Shown here one piece after another: positions 25,175 through 39,765 of a DNA stretch of 64,000 nucleotides. How positions within the stretch are numbered: position 1 is the first letter of the stretch; each line of letters starts with the position of its first letter. The notes beneath the pieces were generated by a model, which saw only the letters and a list, made by a program, of their open reading frames with translations, did not search any database and was not told where the DNA came from. The translations under genes were made by a program, and so were the position numbers. The stretch is from Breviolum minutum Mf 1.05b.01 (taxonomy: Eukaryota; Sar; Dinophyceae; Suessiales; Symbiodiniaceae): positions 62,001 to 126,000 of the forward strand of contig DF239538.1 in assembly GCA_000507305.1 (NCBI GenBank), written 5' to 3'.

Positions 25175-25363
25175 GCAGTGGCCTCTCTGAAGTCTGAAGC
25201 CCTCAACAAAGAATTGAGACGAGCTTCGATTTTCCGATTTCCCATTTTCAAGTCTTTAAATGTCGAAAAATCCATCCATTCCTGGCTGGATGATGAACGT
25301 TGTCTTTGCTATGTTGCAAACTGGCGCGAAAAAGTGGACTACTATTTCACATCCAGAGACTAG
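25175..25363 (+). CDS. candidate exon, product unknown
   Basis: Acceptor TTTTTTTTCCAG precedes a frame reading AVASLKSEALNKELRRASIF and later WLDDERCLCYVANWREKV before TAG at 25361-25363. Helical, charged composition; no family recognised. Confidence 0.3.
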   Translation, partial: AVASLKSEALNKELRRASIFRFPIFKSLNVEKSIHSWLDDERCLCYVANWREKVDYYFTSRD

Positions 25364-26607
25364 AGCTGGAAATATCAGCAATTGTTGGAAAAGGGTGTCT
25401 TGCAAATAATTTCAACCTTTAAACATTCCATACGTTGCCATACAGGTTTCCAGCATTTTCCTTGTGGCCGTCCAATCATCTTTTACGATCTTTTGCTGGA
25501 AAACTTATGGAAAACGATCCGTACCGTTTCAGCGAATGTTTTAAGGAGCACAGAGAGTTAGCACCTCAGGGAGGTGTGGGGCGAGTTGGCCGGTGCCCAC
25601 GGCAGCTGAAAGACTAAGGTCCTCCAGTGGCCCGTGTGGCCACCAAGGTGTTGGGTGAGATGAAAGTACCTTGACTGAAGTAATATCACGTGGTGCTTGA
25701 TCAACTGAATCTCTGCATTTCACCTGGTAGTTTTACGATGTGTTATGGACTTCTTCTGGGAAAATGGAACTTGGATCACTGTAGATATGTTCTGATTTTC
25801 TTAGTAGAACAGGTAGTGGACACAAGAAGACATTTCTACGAAAAAAACCGTTATGTACTGTAGTGCAAGGGATTTGGATGATGAAATGCTCTTCAGAGAT
25901 GTATAAGGTTCCAAAAACTGTGGACTGTATCCACTGATATCAGGCTGTCCAGTTGGTCGTGCTTGAAAAGTGTATGAAACGCTCCACGGTTAGACACCGA
26001 TCTGGTAAGGTGGGAGTTGTTGCAGAGCAGACGGTGGAATTGGAGAACCAAACTTAGCAACCCAGAGTTAGCGTTAATTTCTCTTGTGCTTCCTATGACA
26101 GTGTCACAATTGTCTCTCAGGGAAGCAAATTGAGGCTGGGTCATGATGCTTTTCTGGATCCCAATGTCAATGGTTCGCAGGAGACTGATGCAGCTTTTCT
26201 GTCAAGATAGAAAGGAATAGAAGAAGCCTCCGTCATGCTGGGAGCAGTGAATTTGAAGTTAAACCTTGCAGGTTCACAAGGGGGACTTTTTCTGAGAATC
26301 GCCAGGGCTTACATTGAAATTCCATCCTTCCAGAGAGGAATATGAAGTCGTAAAGGCTGTCCTGGAGAGATTGAATGTGAAAATTGTTTAATACTTTACA
26401 TTGAGAAGATATAACATTTTTCCTTCCCATTCCATCTTCATCCATTTTAGATGATATATGATATATATATATAATTATATAATATATGTATATTCTACAT
26501 CGATATCTTCTTACTTTGTCTTCTGGATGTCTCCACAGCCCATTCTGTTAACCATCTTGGCTGCGGCATGGATGCCAAAGTGGCTAGGACATCTCCAAGC
26601 TTACCTC

Positions 26608-26930
26608 CGCCGTTGACTTGAAGGCACTCGGATTTCCCGAGTGTGGAATGCACTGAAATATGTTGAAATGTTTGACACAGCGGCGTCAAAGTACTCGTAG
26701 GCAATAGTTGGCATGGTTTGCAGCATGTGTCCGGAAGAATATCCCCAACTGTTCTGCACGACCGTCCATTTTTCAGTGCTGTGAGGACGTTTCTGGGACT
26801 TCAGTGGCCAGCTCGGGATTTTGACAACTTGCAAGACTCGTGATTCAAAACCATAAGAATGCAGTTGGCATGGAAAGTCAGTGCAGTTTTTGATTTTGCA
26901 GCGCAAGCTTTCCAACGCCAGGTGCACATT
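26608..26930 (-). CDS. candidate minus-strand exons, product unknown
   Basis: On the minus strand a segment at about 26690-26810 reads QNSWGYSSGHMLQTMPTIAY. Below it, a piece from an ATTTCAG acceptor to a GGAG/GTAAGC donor (26608-26655) reads CIPHSGNPSAFKSTAE. The GTAAGC donor is a good consensus. These would be the only minus-strand exons in the window, and the evidence is limited to splice-like borders and composition. Confidence 0.25.
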
Positions 26931-26955
26931 GAACTCAACACACTCCAGTATGGCG

Positions 26956-26956
<1 letters not shown>

Positions 26957-27045
<89 letters not shown>
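26957..27045 (+). repeat. (ATC)n microsatellite
   Basis: About thirty uninterrupted ATC triplets. Poly-His, poly-Ser and poly-Asp frames over it are artefacts. Confidence 0.97.
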
Positions 27046-27708
27046 TCATCCCTTCCTTCCCCTCACCATCAGAATCATTCATCCACAAGGTTTTTTTTTG
27101 GGGGGGGGCATGAATCAGCCGTTGCACCAAGGCTCTGACCCATGCAGTTCGCCACGGAGATCTGAAGGTCGTCATCGCATTGTTGGCTGCGAAGGCGAGG
27201 CGATTGCATCAATCAAGGTTTTGACCATGAGAAACTGAGCCTGAAATCAACAGGAACTTCATGCCATGAAAGTAGTGAAATGTTCAGTGAAATGGGGGAA
27301 ACAGGCAAAGAAGAACTTTGATTGGCGATTTGAATATATTGTTTTTTAAAATGAAGTCTTCCGATTACAAAACTGATTCAAAACTCATGTGATGATATGT
27401 AATGTACAACAAAAACTCAAACATATCAAACTATTTGTGCCGGCTGTGAGGCCAATGTTCACGCCATGAGCCCGGTGTGGTGAATAACTTCATCATTTGA
27501 GGGTCTAAGAGTCAACAATATACGTACCCCGTAGCCAGTCATATGTATAGTAATATTGTACATTAGCTTACATGTAGCAGTAGCCACTTTTCACACCCTC
27601 TATATACAGAAGCGTTGTATATAGTTGTAGTATTGTTTTGCACACGTAGGCGTAGTTAGTTCCTTCCTCCCTCCAGGGTCGAGTCTTAACTTTCGGTACG
27701 TGTTGCGC

Positions 27709-27719
27709 TTTGGCTCAAG
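27709..27719 (+). other. 11-bp match to the 3-prime end of the dinoflagellate spliced leader
   Basis: TTTGGCTCAAG is identical to the last 11 bases of the conserved 22-nt dinoflagellate spliced leader, followed by an A-rich start (AAAAAGAAG). Relict leaders mark genes returned to the genome from mRNA, but 11 bases alone could arise by chance. Confidence 0.3.
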
Positions 27720-27795
27720 AAAAAGAAGCGTTTCTGTTTGTTTTGGTTTGTGGTGTATCTTTCTTTTGTTAGACGGATACCCTCAAACTTGAGTG

Positions 27796-28241
27796 NNNNN
27801 NNNNNNNNNNNNNNNNNNNNNNNNNNNNNNNNNNNNNNNNNNNNNNNNNNNNNNNNNNNNNNNNNNNNNNNNNNNNNNNNNNNNNNNNNNNNNNNNNNNN
27901 NNNNNNNNNNNNNNNNNNNNNNNNNNNNNNNNNNNNNNNNNNNNNNNNNNNNNNNNNNNNNNNNNNNNNNNNNNNNNNNNNNNNNNNNNNNNNNNNNNNN
28001 NNNNNNNNNNNNNNNNNNNNNNNNNNNNNNNNNNNNNNNNNNNNNNNNNNNNNNNNNNNNNNNNNNNNNNNNNNNNNNNNNNNNNNNNNNNNNNNNNNNN
28101 NNNNNNNNNNNNNNNNNNNNNNNNNNNNNNNNNNNNNNNNNNNNNNNNNNNNNNNNNNNNNNNNNNNNNNNNNNNNNNNNNNNNNNNNNNNNNNNNNNNN
28201 NNNNNNNNNNNNNNNNNNNNNNNNNNNNNNNNNNNNNNNNN
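27796..28241. other. assembly gap (446 N) at the outer edge of the left inverted repeat
   Basis: Run of unknown bases. The first known base after it is the same inverted-repeat base at which the right gap (49452) begins. Confidence 0.99.
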
Positions 28242-28649
28242 AAAGATTTTTCCTTTGATATGGGGTTCCAGCCAGTAACTGGGGTTTCAAAGTGCCAGGC
28301 TTGTTAGAAGGTAATAGTTAATAACTGACTGTCAAAAGTCATATGCTTCCTGCGTGGCCAAGCTGCACCTTTGTGTGACGAAGTCTGCCCAAAGTTCTGC
28401 TGAATGGCTGTCTTTAGGAATTGTCTTTTGAGCCGCACCGCTTAAGCCCACCGGCTCTAAGCAACAGCCGGCTTTGGCTAGCAATGCGTGCCTGAATTGT
28501 CAACCACGCACCGCTATCCAACAGCACGCATCGCTTAGGCTGTCTTTAGCAGGTTTATGACTAGTAGGTGTTACTGTCAGTGATGCCTTTATGTGGGCAA
28601 GACCCACAGTGCCACACTTGTAACTAGAAGGCTGATCTGTGAGTGACAC
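28242..28649 (+). repeat. left terminal inverted repeat
   Basis: Begins AAAGATTTTTCCTTTGATAT at the gap edge. It is the reverse complement of the right repeat: the first ~175 bases match without a mismatch by eye. After a ~23-26-base indel (present only on the right, near 49250) about 215 more bases match with roughly eight differences, and a second indel of about 45 bases lies near the inner end. Confidence 0.95.
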
Positions 28650-28895
28650 AGAATGGCTTGATGAATGTGATTCGTCATTTGAGTCTTGATTCTTGCAGAG
28701 TTGCCCATCATCGTACATAGAGATGAAATTTGGGTATTCAAAAAAACAGTTGAAACACTTTCTTTCCCAAGTGCACTTGTGTCTTACAAATCAGTGTTTT
28801 TGAGTAGGGGAAGGTTGAATCGCAAGTGTTGTAAGATTAAAACTTGGAAGTCATCTTTGATGCTGTGACATACTTACAAAGCAACTCTTTTTCAA

Positions 28896-29114
28896 GTGTG
28901 TGTGCAATTTGAGTGTGGGCTAACTTCATCTCCCCGAGACACTGTTCTTTTTGCTGTTTTGGTGTTACTGGTTTTGTTGGTTGCCTTGGGGCTTGAGGTT
29001 GTATTGCGTTTGAATTTTATTTGCCCCAGATTTTTTAGGGGGTTGTCAATTATGCCAATGGTTTTCAAAGCTCTTAGTCCTGAAGTCTCTAGTATTTATT
29101 CTGGGTGTTCATAA
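28896..29114 (+). other. open frame with one hydrophobic segment just inside the left repeat
   Basis: A 72-codon frame without ATG context reads VLFAVLVLLVLLVALGLEVV, long enough for one membrane span. It has no recognisable homology and may be non-coding T-rich DNA. Confidence 0.15.
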
Positions 29115-29308
29115 CTTGGTGTTTCAAAGGGCTTCCACACTGAATCTTGAAAGAAACGAAATTTATTAATTCTTGGGCGGTGGAACTCGAAGTGCCAATC
29201 GCCTGGCGTTGAATCTTGGTGCCATGAGTGCCACATCATGAGGTGAAAATTTAATGAATCAAGGTGCAAAATGTATTGCGTGTGTCACTTTTCAGGCACG
29301 GTCGCTTC

Positions 29309-29324
29309 CCGTAGCCATTTTTGG
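29309..29324 (+). other. partial dinoflagellate spliced-leader match
   Basis: CCGTAGCCATTTTTGG matches the first 15 bases of the conserved part of the leader (CCGTAGCCATTTTGG) with one extra T; the last six (CTCAAG) are replaced by GAAGTT. It lies upstream of gene A, where a relict leader from a retroposed mRNA could sit. Confidence 0.4.
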
Positions 29325-29639
29325 GAAGTTGTTCAATTCAGTGATTTTTGCGACCATGGATCCTATCACTGAGCTGTCAGGGCCCTATTGCGTATAAGAT
29401 TCATTAGACCTAGACTCTGATAGCAGTCATGACTGAGCGAGGTCAGACAGTGATATTGATTGTGAACCTCCGGTGGTCCAACCCTTACTTGCGTTTGCAC
29501 GGGCATGCCAAACTTCAATTTGTTTCATTGTAAGGGCACATTTTGAGAGTCAGAGGTGAAAAAGCCTGCTTCAAACCGTTTGCCTCGAAAGCTCAAGCCC
29601 ATGAAGGATTGAGCCTCAGTTGGTTTTGATTTTATTTTT

Positions 29640-34350
<4,711 letters not shown>

Positions 34351-34716
34351 GTTCCATCCAGGAAGCATGTCAGGAGCAAGGGGCTCAAGGATCCTTGCAC
34401 GTTTTGACTGAGACTTTGAGATGGATGGGAAAATAGTATGGATTGTGCCTGTGTACATCTGTGTATGAAGTCAGTTGCTTGCTAACACGGTGCATGGCAT
34501 GATAGCAACAACGCTATATAAATTTAGTTTGTGCTCAAGCTTTTACAGTGTCAAGATACATGTTTTTTCGCACGATTTTCGCATTCTTTAAACCCAGAGC
34601 AAGTTATAGCGACTGGTCCTGGAACGACATGAAGCTTTGTCACTTAGCATTAGAATAGGGAATGGGGTTATTACCTTTGACAGTGTTTTGGCTTTGGAAA
34701 ATCTAGGCTGCAATGC

Positions 34717-37700
34717 ATGATGGACAGTCTTTTACCAGCAGTTGATGTCCTGACAGATTCTGACTCTCCTGCACCAAATCGAAATCGAAAGGCGCAGGTG
34801 TACAAGAGAGGGGTGAAAAGAAAACGAGAGAGGGGTGCAGCAAGTTCTGGTGCTTTGTCGCCTATCCGTGGAGAAGACTTGTCCGAAGAATCCAGCAGTC
34901 ATGCTTTAGACTTGAAGGAGCTAGGGGTTCCAGCCAAAAGGAAACGTAGAACGCCTGTTGGCCCCTCATGGAAGGAAAGATTGGTGGACAAACAGGCTGT
35001 CAGGACATTCTTGGCCAGGAAATGTCGTGGTTGCAGAAAACGATGTATGATGAAGTTTTTGGGGAATGAGAAGTTTGCAGAAGTCATGAATTTTCGGCTT
35101 CTCTTGCGAGACATGCACAAGCTTGATAAAGATCGGCTGGTGCCATGCCGGTATTTCGCAATCTTTTTATGATTCCAGAAATTCAGGTTAAGTTTTGGTA
35201 TTTTGTGTGCTGCTATTTGTAGCGTTTTGCTTCAATTCGGATTGGGATACCTAGGTCTTTGACAGGATGCGGTTGCTGCACGCTAGCCGCTCTGAGGGCC
35301 AGACTCGTGTTTCTTGGGCTTTCGAGGGAAGCTCTGTGTGCTTGCGGGCATGGAAAACTTTGCATGGCCTTGGACTCTTGATTGATTTTTGGATGTATCG
35401 TTGAACTTCTCAATTCACATTCCATTCCCCTTTTCAGTGAGGAGGTCCTTGCTCAGATAAAACAAAAGTAAGAGCTTGCTTTTGCTTGAAAAAATCCTTA
35501 AACATAGAGCAACTTGGACAGAGTTTTCATTGTTATAATGGCAAACCTTTCACCCAGGAGATGGGCGCTTTCAGCGCCTGTGGCGAGCTGCAGTTCGAGG
35601 AGCCGACAGCCCTCCAGCTGATTTACGTTTTTTGGCCAAACCAAAGTCGAGGGTTTCAGGTGATAGCAGTAGTGCAAGGGTGACATCATTTTTACAAACC
35701 ATCTATGATAGCGTCGCTGAAACGCTACCTGATGTGAAAGATGATGGAGTTGAAACAGCTTTGCATCTAACTGAAGATGGCTCTGATCCCTATGCAGTAG
35801 CAATGGACCTTCAAACAGAAGCTCCAGTTGGAAAAGTTAGAAAATACAAAAAGGGGTTGAAGTTGCATGTTGAACGCCGCCCAGAAATTTCTGGGCTGGA
35901 GGTTCGCTACTTACCGCCAGGAAACATGTCTGAATATTATGAACAGTTCAAAGGAATGGAAGGCACCCAATCAGCATCTTTTGCCGTGTTCTGGAGAACT
36001 TGGAGGGTTGAATTTGGGCATCTGAGATTCCGCCCAGTGAGTTCACATTCACAGTGTTCCTCGTGCTTACATCACAAAATCCTACTACGCGAATTATGCC
36101 CTTACATTCACGCCCGTCAACATCAAGCTGCATTGTACCATGCACACCTCATGTCACAGTACCGCGACAGACAAACGTACTGGTCCTTGCGTGGGTCATC
36201 GCGACTGAGGGTTTTGAACCAAATAACCGTCATACAAGACGGCATGGACCAGTGCAAGTTCATGTGGCCAAGAACACCTCTGGTACGAGCCAAAGATCTG
36301 TCTCTTATGAACCGCCCCAAACTGAGTATTGTGGGGTCCATTGCGCACGGCTTCTCCCTCCTATTCGCTGTATCGAATATGGACCACCCCAAAGACAGCA
36401 GCAGCATGACCGAGATATTCGCACATATGCTCACGCGGCTTTCTGCTATTGGTGTGCCGTTGCGCGACACTGTGGTCCATCTTGTTTCTGATAACACATC
36501 ACGCGAAACCAAGAACAACACCACCCTCAGGTTCTTGGCTGGCCTTGTTCATTGTCGCTACATGGCCTAGTACTAAGCATACTTCTTTTGAAACCTTTTC
36601 CCAAGGATTATAGTAGATGGAAGCATATTTCTTTTGAAACTTTTCCCAAGGAGGCATCCAAGGTTGATTTTTGAAGCACAGAAACAAGTGATCCTAGGTG
36701 TGCTGGCTGGTGCCACACTGCGGCAACTCCGCAGTGGGCACAGTCATGAAGATATAGACCAGTGTTTTGGCAGTTTAGCGCTATTTCTTGTCAAGCATGG
36801 TCGTGTGGTCGAAACTCCAAGCCAATTCCGTGACCTCATTGTGCGCTTTTGTGAAGCAGCCCAAAGGCCACATGAACCCGAACGAGCTGTGGTATTGTTG
36901 GACCAACATCGTCCATGGAACCTCTTGAACAACTATTTGCATTGTAAGATTTTTCCAGGTAAATGTTTTGAACGCGCTCAATGAACCATCTTTTTTTTTC
37001 TGCGTAACAAACAAGCCAGCCAAGGAAGGGTTTCCTCAGTGGGGCAGTTCCCGTCATGCTACAGGGAATGGGGGGACCAGGTGCACCACATCATTATGAG
37101 ATATCACGAAGGGAATCCCTGGGTTTTTGAGCAACATTCGCAAAAACTTTTTGTGTATTGTGTTTTGTTTGTTGCATGCAAAAGCCGCGCACGTTGAACA
37201 CATTTTGGTCCATTGGTACGCAACAGTGAACCAAGGCTCCGATGCCATGCGTGCCACCGATACTTACTGGAAGCTGGACCCGGCTGACTTTGATCCAACC
37301 GATGTTTTTGTGCAGACCCATGTCACCAATAGCTTTATGTCTGTGTGGTGGTCCTTAAAAATGGGCACTTGTTTGCCATAAAAATCTCTGATACTCTTCC
37401 GGCAGCCAAGGACAAAGCAGTACATGCAAGACCGTGATTTCAATGCATCACTCTTGTTCTATCCCGCCAAAATGGCCAAGCAGTGGCTAGTACGTGGGCT
37501 TCCAGCAGGCAGACACCTCTTGATATCCCAAGTCCATGCCCTTCAAAATGTTGAGATTTAGGGGTTCCTGCCAACCAGATTTTTGCAGAGAAGCTAGATT
37601 TTTCCCGGCCAGATTCCATTAATAAGAACAAGTCAGAAATTTTAGCGTAGAACTGGTTCCTGTGTTCATTTGGTTGGGTTTCGAATCCTTGCTGGAAGGT

Positions 37701-38741
37701 GTTGCCCCCAACAATGACATTGGCAGTGAGTACAGGGACCACCTTCGCAAATTTGCGCCTGTCTTGAAATCGTACAACTTGGACTTGGCAGCGGAGCATA
37801 TCAGATCGTGGGTTGACGGGACCCTGAAGCCGGCGCCATTGCTTGACGTCTCAGCGACGCTAGGTTTGAAAACTGTCAAGTTGTGATTGTTCAGCTGCAA
37901 GTTCTGAAGGGCCAACTTCAAATTTGTACAAATTTGATTATGTGAAATCTGGAGTTTGATTTTCTGCTTGCTTCTGCAAGGTGTCACTTTCCGGAGGTGT
38001 CCACACCTCATGCTGTACAAACAGGTTTTGACTCTGTGCGGAATTTCGAGCCGAAGCCCAATGTGATGAAGTTACTGGGTTGGAAATCATTGGATATCTA
38101 AAATAGCATGAATTAAGTTCTGTTTGGTCAGGTTATGTTTGACTTTTGCCACCTTGTGTTATGTTGGCATGGTTGTTACTGTTGAGACAGGCTGGCGCGG
38201 GGCAAGGATGACAACAGGAGTCGGGACAAGTATGTTTCCCGTGCAAGGGATGCAATTGCAATTGAAGCGGCCGCAGAGGCCTGGGCATGCGGAGTTCCTT
38301 GGGCAGAAGCCCTTGCAGTTTGTAAACGTGCGGTTGACAAAGCCAACCCACGTCCAAAGGCAAAACCTAAACCGTCTCCAAAGGGGTCGGCTAAGGCTAA
38401 GGGGAAAGCAAAGGCAAAGGCGGGCAATAGGTGATGTCCTCACTGTGTGATTTGGTTTTGGCCAACTGCACTGTGTCTGACCAGGTATTTTCTGTTGTGA
38501 CATAAGTATTGTATAATATATATATATATATGTTAGGTTTTCTATTCCTATATTCATAGTTTACCACTTGTTATCAATTGTTTTCTTGTGCACAGGGGGA
38601 AAAATGATGGTTCGAGAAATCTTTGCAGTCTTCCCTTCTCCATAGGGTGTGACATTTTTTGGTGGGCGCATTGCAAAGCAAGTGTCAGCCCCTCTGAAAA
38701 AATCATCCCCAGCAAAGACCACTTTCCAACACTATTTGCAG
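34717..38741 (+). CDS. gene B: DUF7869-like protein, probable RNase H-like fold, multi-exon
   Basis: First exon 34717-~35139 starts MMDSLLPAVDVL, is Lys/Arg-rich and contains ARKCRGCRKRCMMKF, a Cys cluster typical of the family N-terminus, then RDMHKLDKDRL. Exon 35255-~35382 reads VSWAFEGSSVCLRAWKTLHG. Large exon 35558-~36555 contains DLRFLAKPKSR, YLPPGNMSEYYEQF, HSQCSSCLHHKILL, IQDGMDQCKFMWPR and LVSDNTSRETKNN. Exon 36698-~36958 gives GATLRQLRSGHSHEDIDQCF. Further exons: ~37040-37130 (MGGPGAPHHYEI), ~37184-37350, ~37407-37520, ~37690-37885, ~38180-38430 (Lys/Ala/Pro tail) and 38590-38741. The DGMDQ, SDNT and GHSHEDID signatures are those of DUF7869, whose acidic residues suggest a nuclease/transposase-type fold. 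That role is inference. It may splice on into gene C. Confidence 0.8.
36573..36652 (+). repeat. short tandem duplication in a gene B intron
   Basis: CTTTTGAAACCTTTTCCCAAGG-like sequence occurs twice (near 36582 and 36629), separated by ATTATAGTAGATGGAAGCAT. It lies between two exons and may explain why the donor there is hard to place. Confidence 0.8.
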
Positions 38742-39018
38742 GTGTTGTGTGAAGGAATCCTGGTGTTGAAAGGAATCTAGCTTCCAACTCTTGATCAATG
38801 GTAGTGGCAAGTTTTCAAATCCTGGACCAGGATAACTAAAACATTGTGTGCCCTCAGGCACCCTCAGAGTGATGGTTCTTAGGTAGCTTCCATCACTTGC
38901 GACTGGTCTTCTTTCAAGCTGACAGGGTGTTGGCTTTAGGTTGTCTTGGTCTAGCTTGTTTTTGACATGTCGATGCTATAGACTAACGAATCAAACGTTT
39001 GCATGGTTGAGAATGTTG

Positions 39019-39420
39019 ACAGTGTCGGAAGTTAGGTAAGAACCAACACTGACAACTGTTTATAAGTTAAAAAACTTAAATCCTAAACCCTAAACCCTAA
39101 ACTAGCAGCCAAAATTTGGGCAGCATTCCGTTCCTTGTGATTATTTATATCTTATGAACTAGTTGTGAACCTTAGTTAATGTTAGTTAGTGTCGGATCTT
39201 AGGTAAGAACCGACACTAACAACTGTTTATAAGTTAAAAAATGTAAATCCTAAACCCTAAACCCTAAACTAGCAGCCAAAATTTGGGCAGCATTCTGTTA
39301 CTTGATGTTTATAGATTTTTTTGTTGATAATGTTGCTAGTTGCTAGTGTCGGAAGCTAGGTGGGAACTGACACTTGGAGGCATGATGTCGGTGTGGGCAG
39401 TTGAAAAAACCGACACTAAG
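39019..39420 (+). repeat. ~160-bp tandem repeat with hairpin and CCCTAAA motif
   Basis: Two full copies (39019, 39189) and a partial third (39346). Each begins with a hairpin (AGTGTCGG...CCGACACT around AAGTTAGGTAAGAA), then CTGTTTATAAGTTAAAAAA, then CCTAAACCCTAAACCCTAAA and CAGCCAAAATTTGGGCAGCA. It lies between genes B and C. Confidence 0.92.
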
Positions 39421-39765
39421 GTTGCAGTAATCGTGGAAAGCAGGCTTCAGAATCTTTTATTGTTCATTGTTCTCTGGGATTTTGTTGTTTCTGAAGAGTT
39501 TCCTTTCCAATACTTCGTGGGATGAAGTCAGCCAAAGGCAGGGGTTGAGCAGAAAGTCAATTGCTTCAACTCAGATCGAACGCCATCAGTCTCACTTAGG
39601 ATTGGCCGCCAACAAAAAAGCTTTGGTCAGGGCACAAACTTGAAGTTGCATTGACATACGGAAACTGTAGTAAATGTGGGGCATTTTCCTTTGGCATCAT
39701 CAACCCGTGCATTTGTTTTGCGGCAGATCTTTGAACTTCTCAAGCGTGACCGTTCAAACATTGTC

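Noticed and set aside
27524-27534. CCGTAGCCA as a spliced-leader start
   Set aside because: Only nine bases match and the following bases differ; expected by chance.
27738-28307. Frames that run through the N gap
   Set aside because: They consist almost entirely of unknown residues; the same holds for 49403-49873.
39085-39104. CCCTAAA block as a telomere
   Set aside because: Only three units, inside a repeated ~160-bp unit in the middle of a gene-bearing element.
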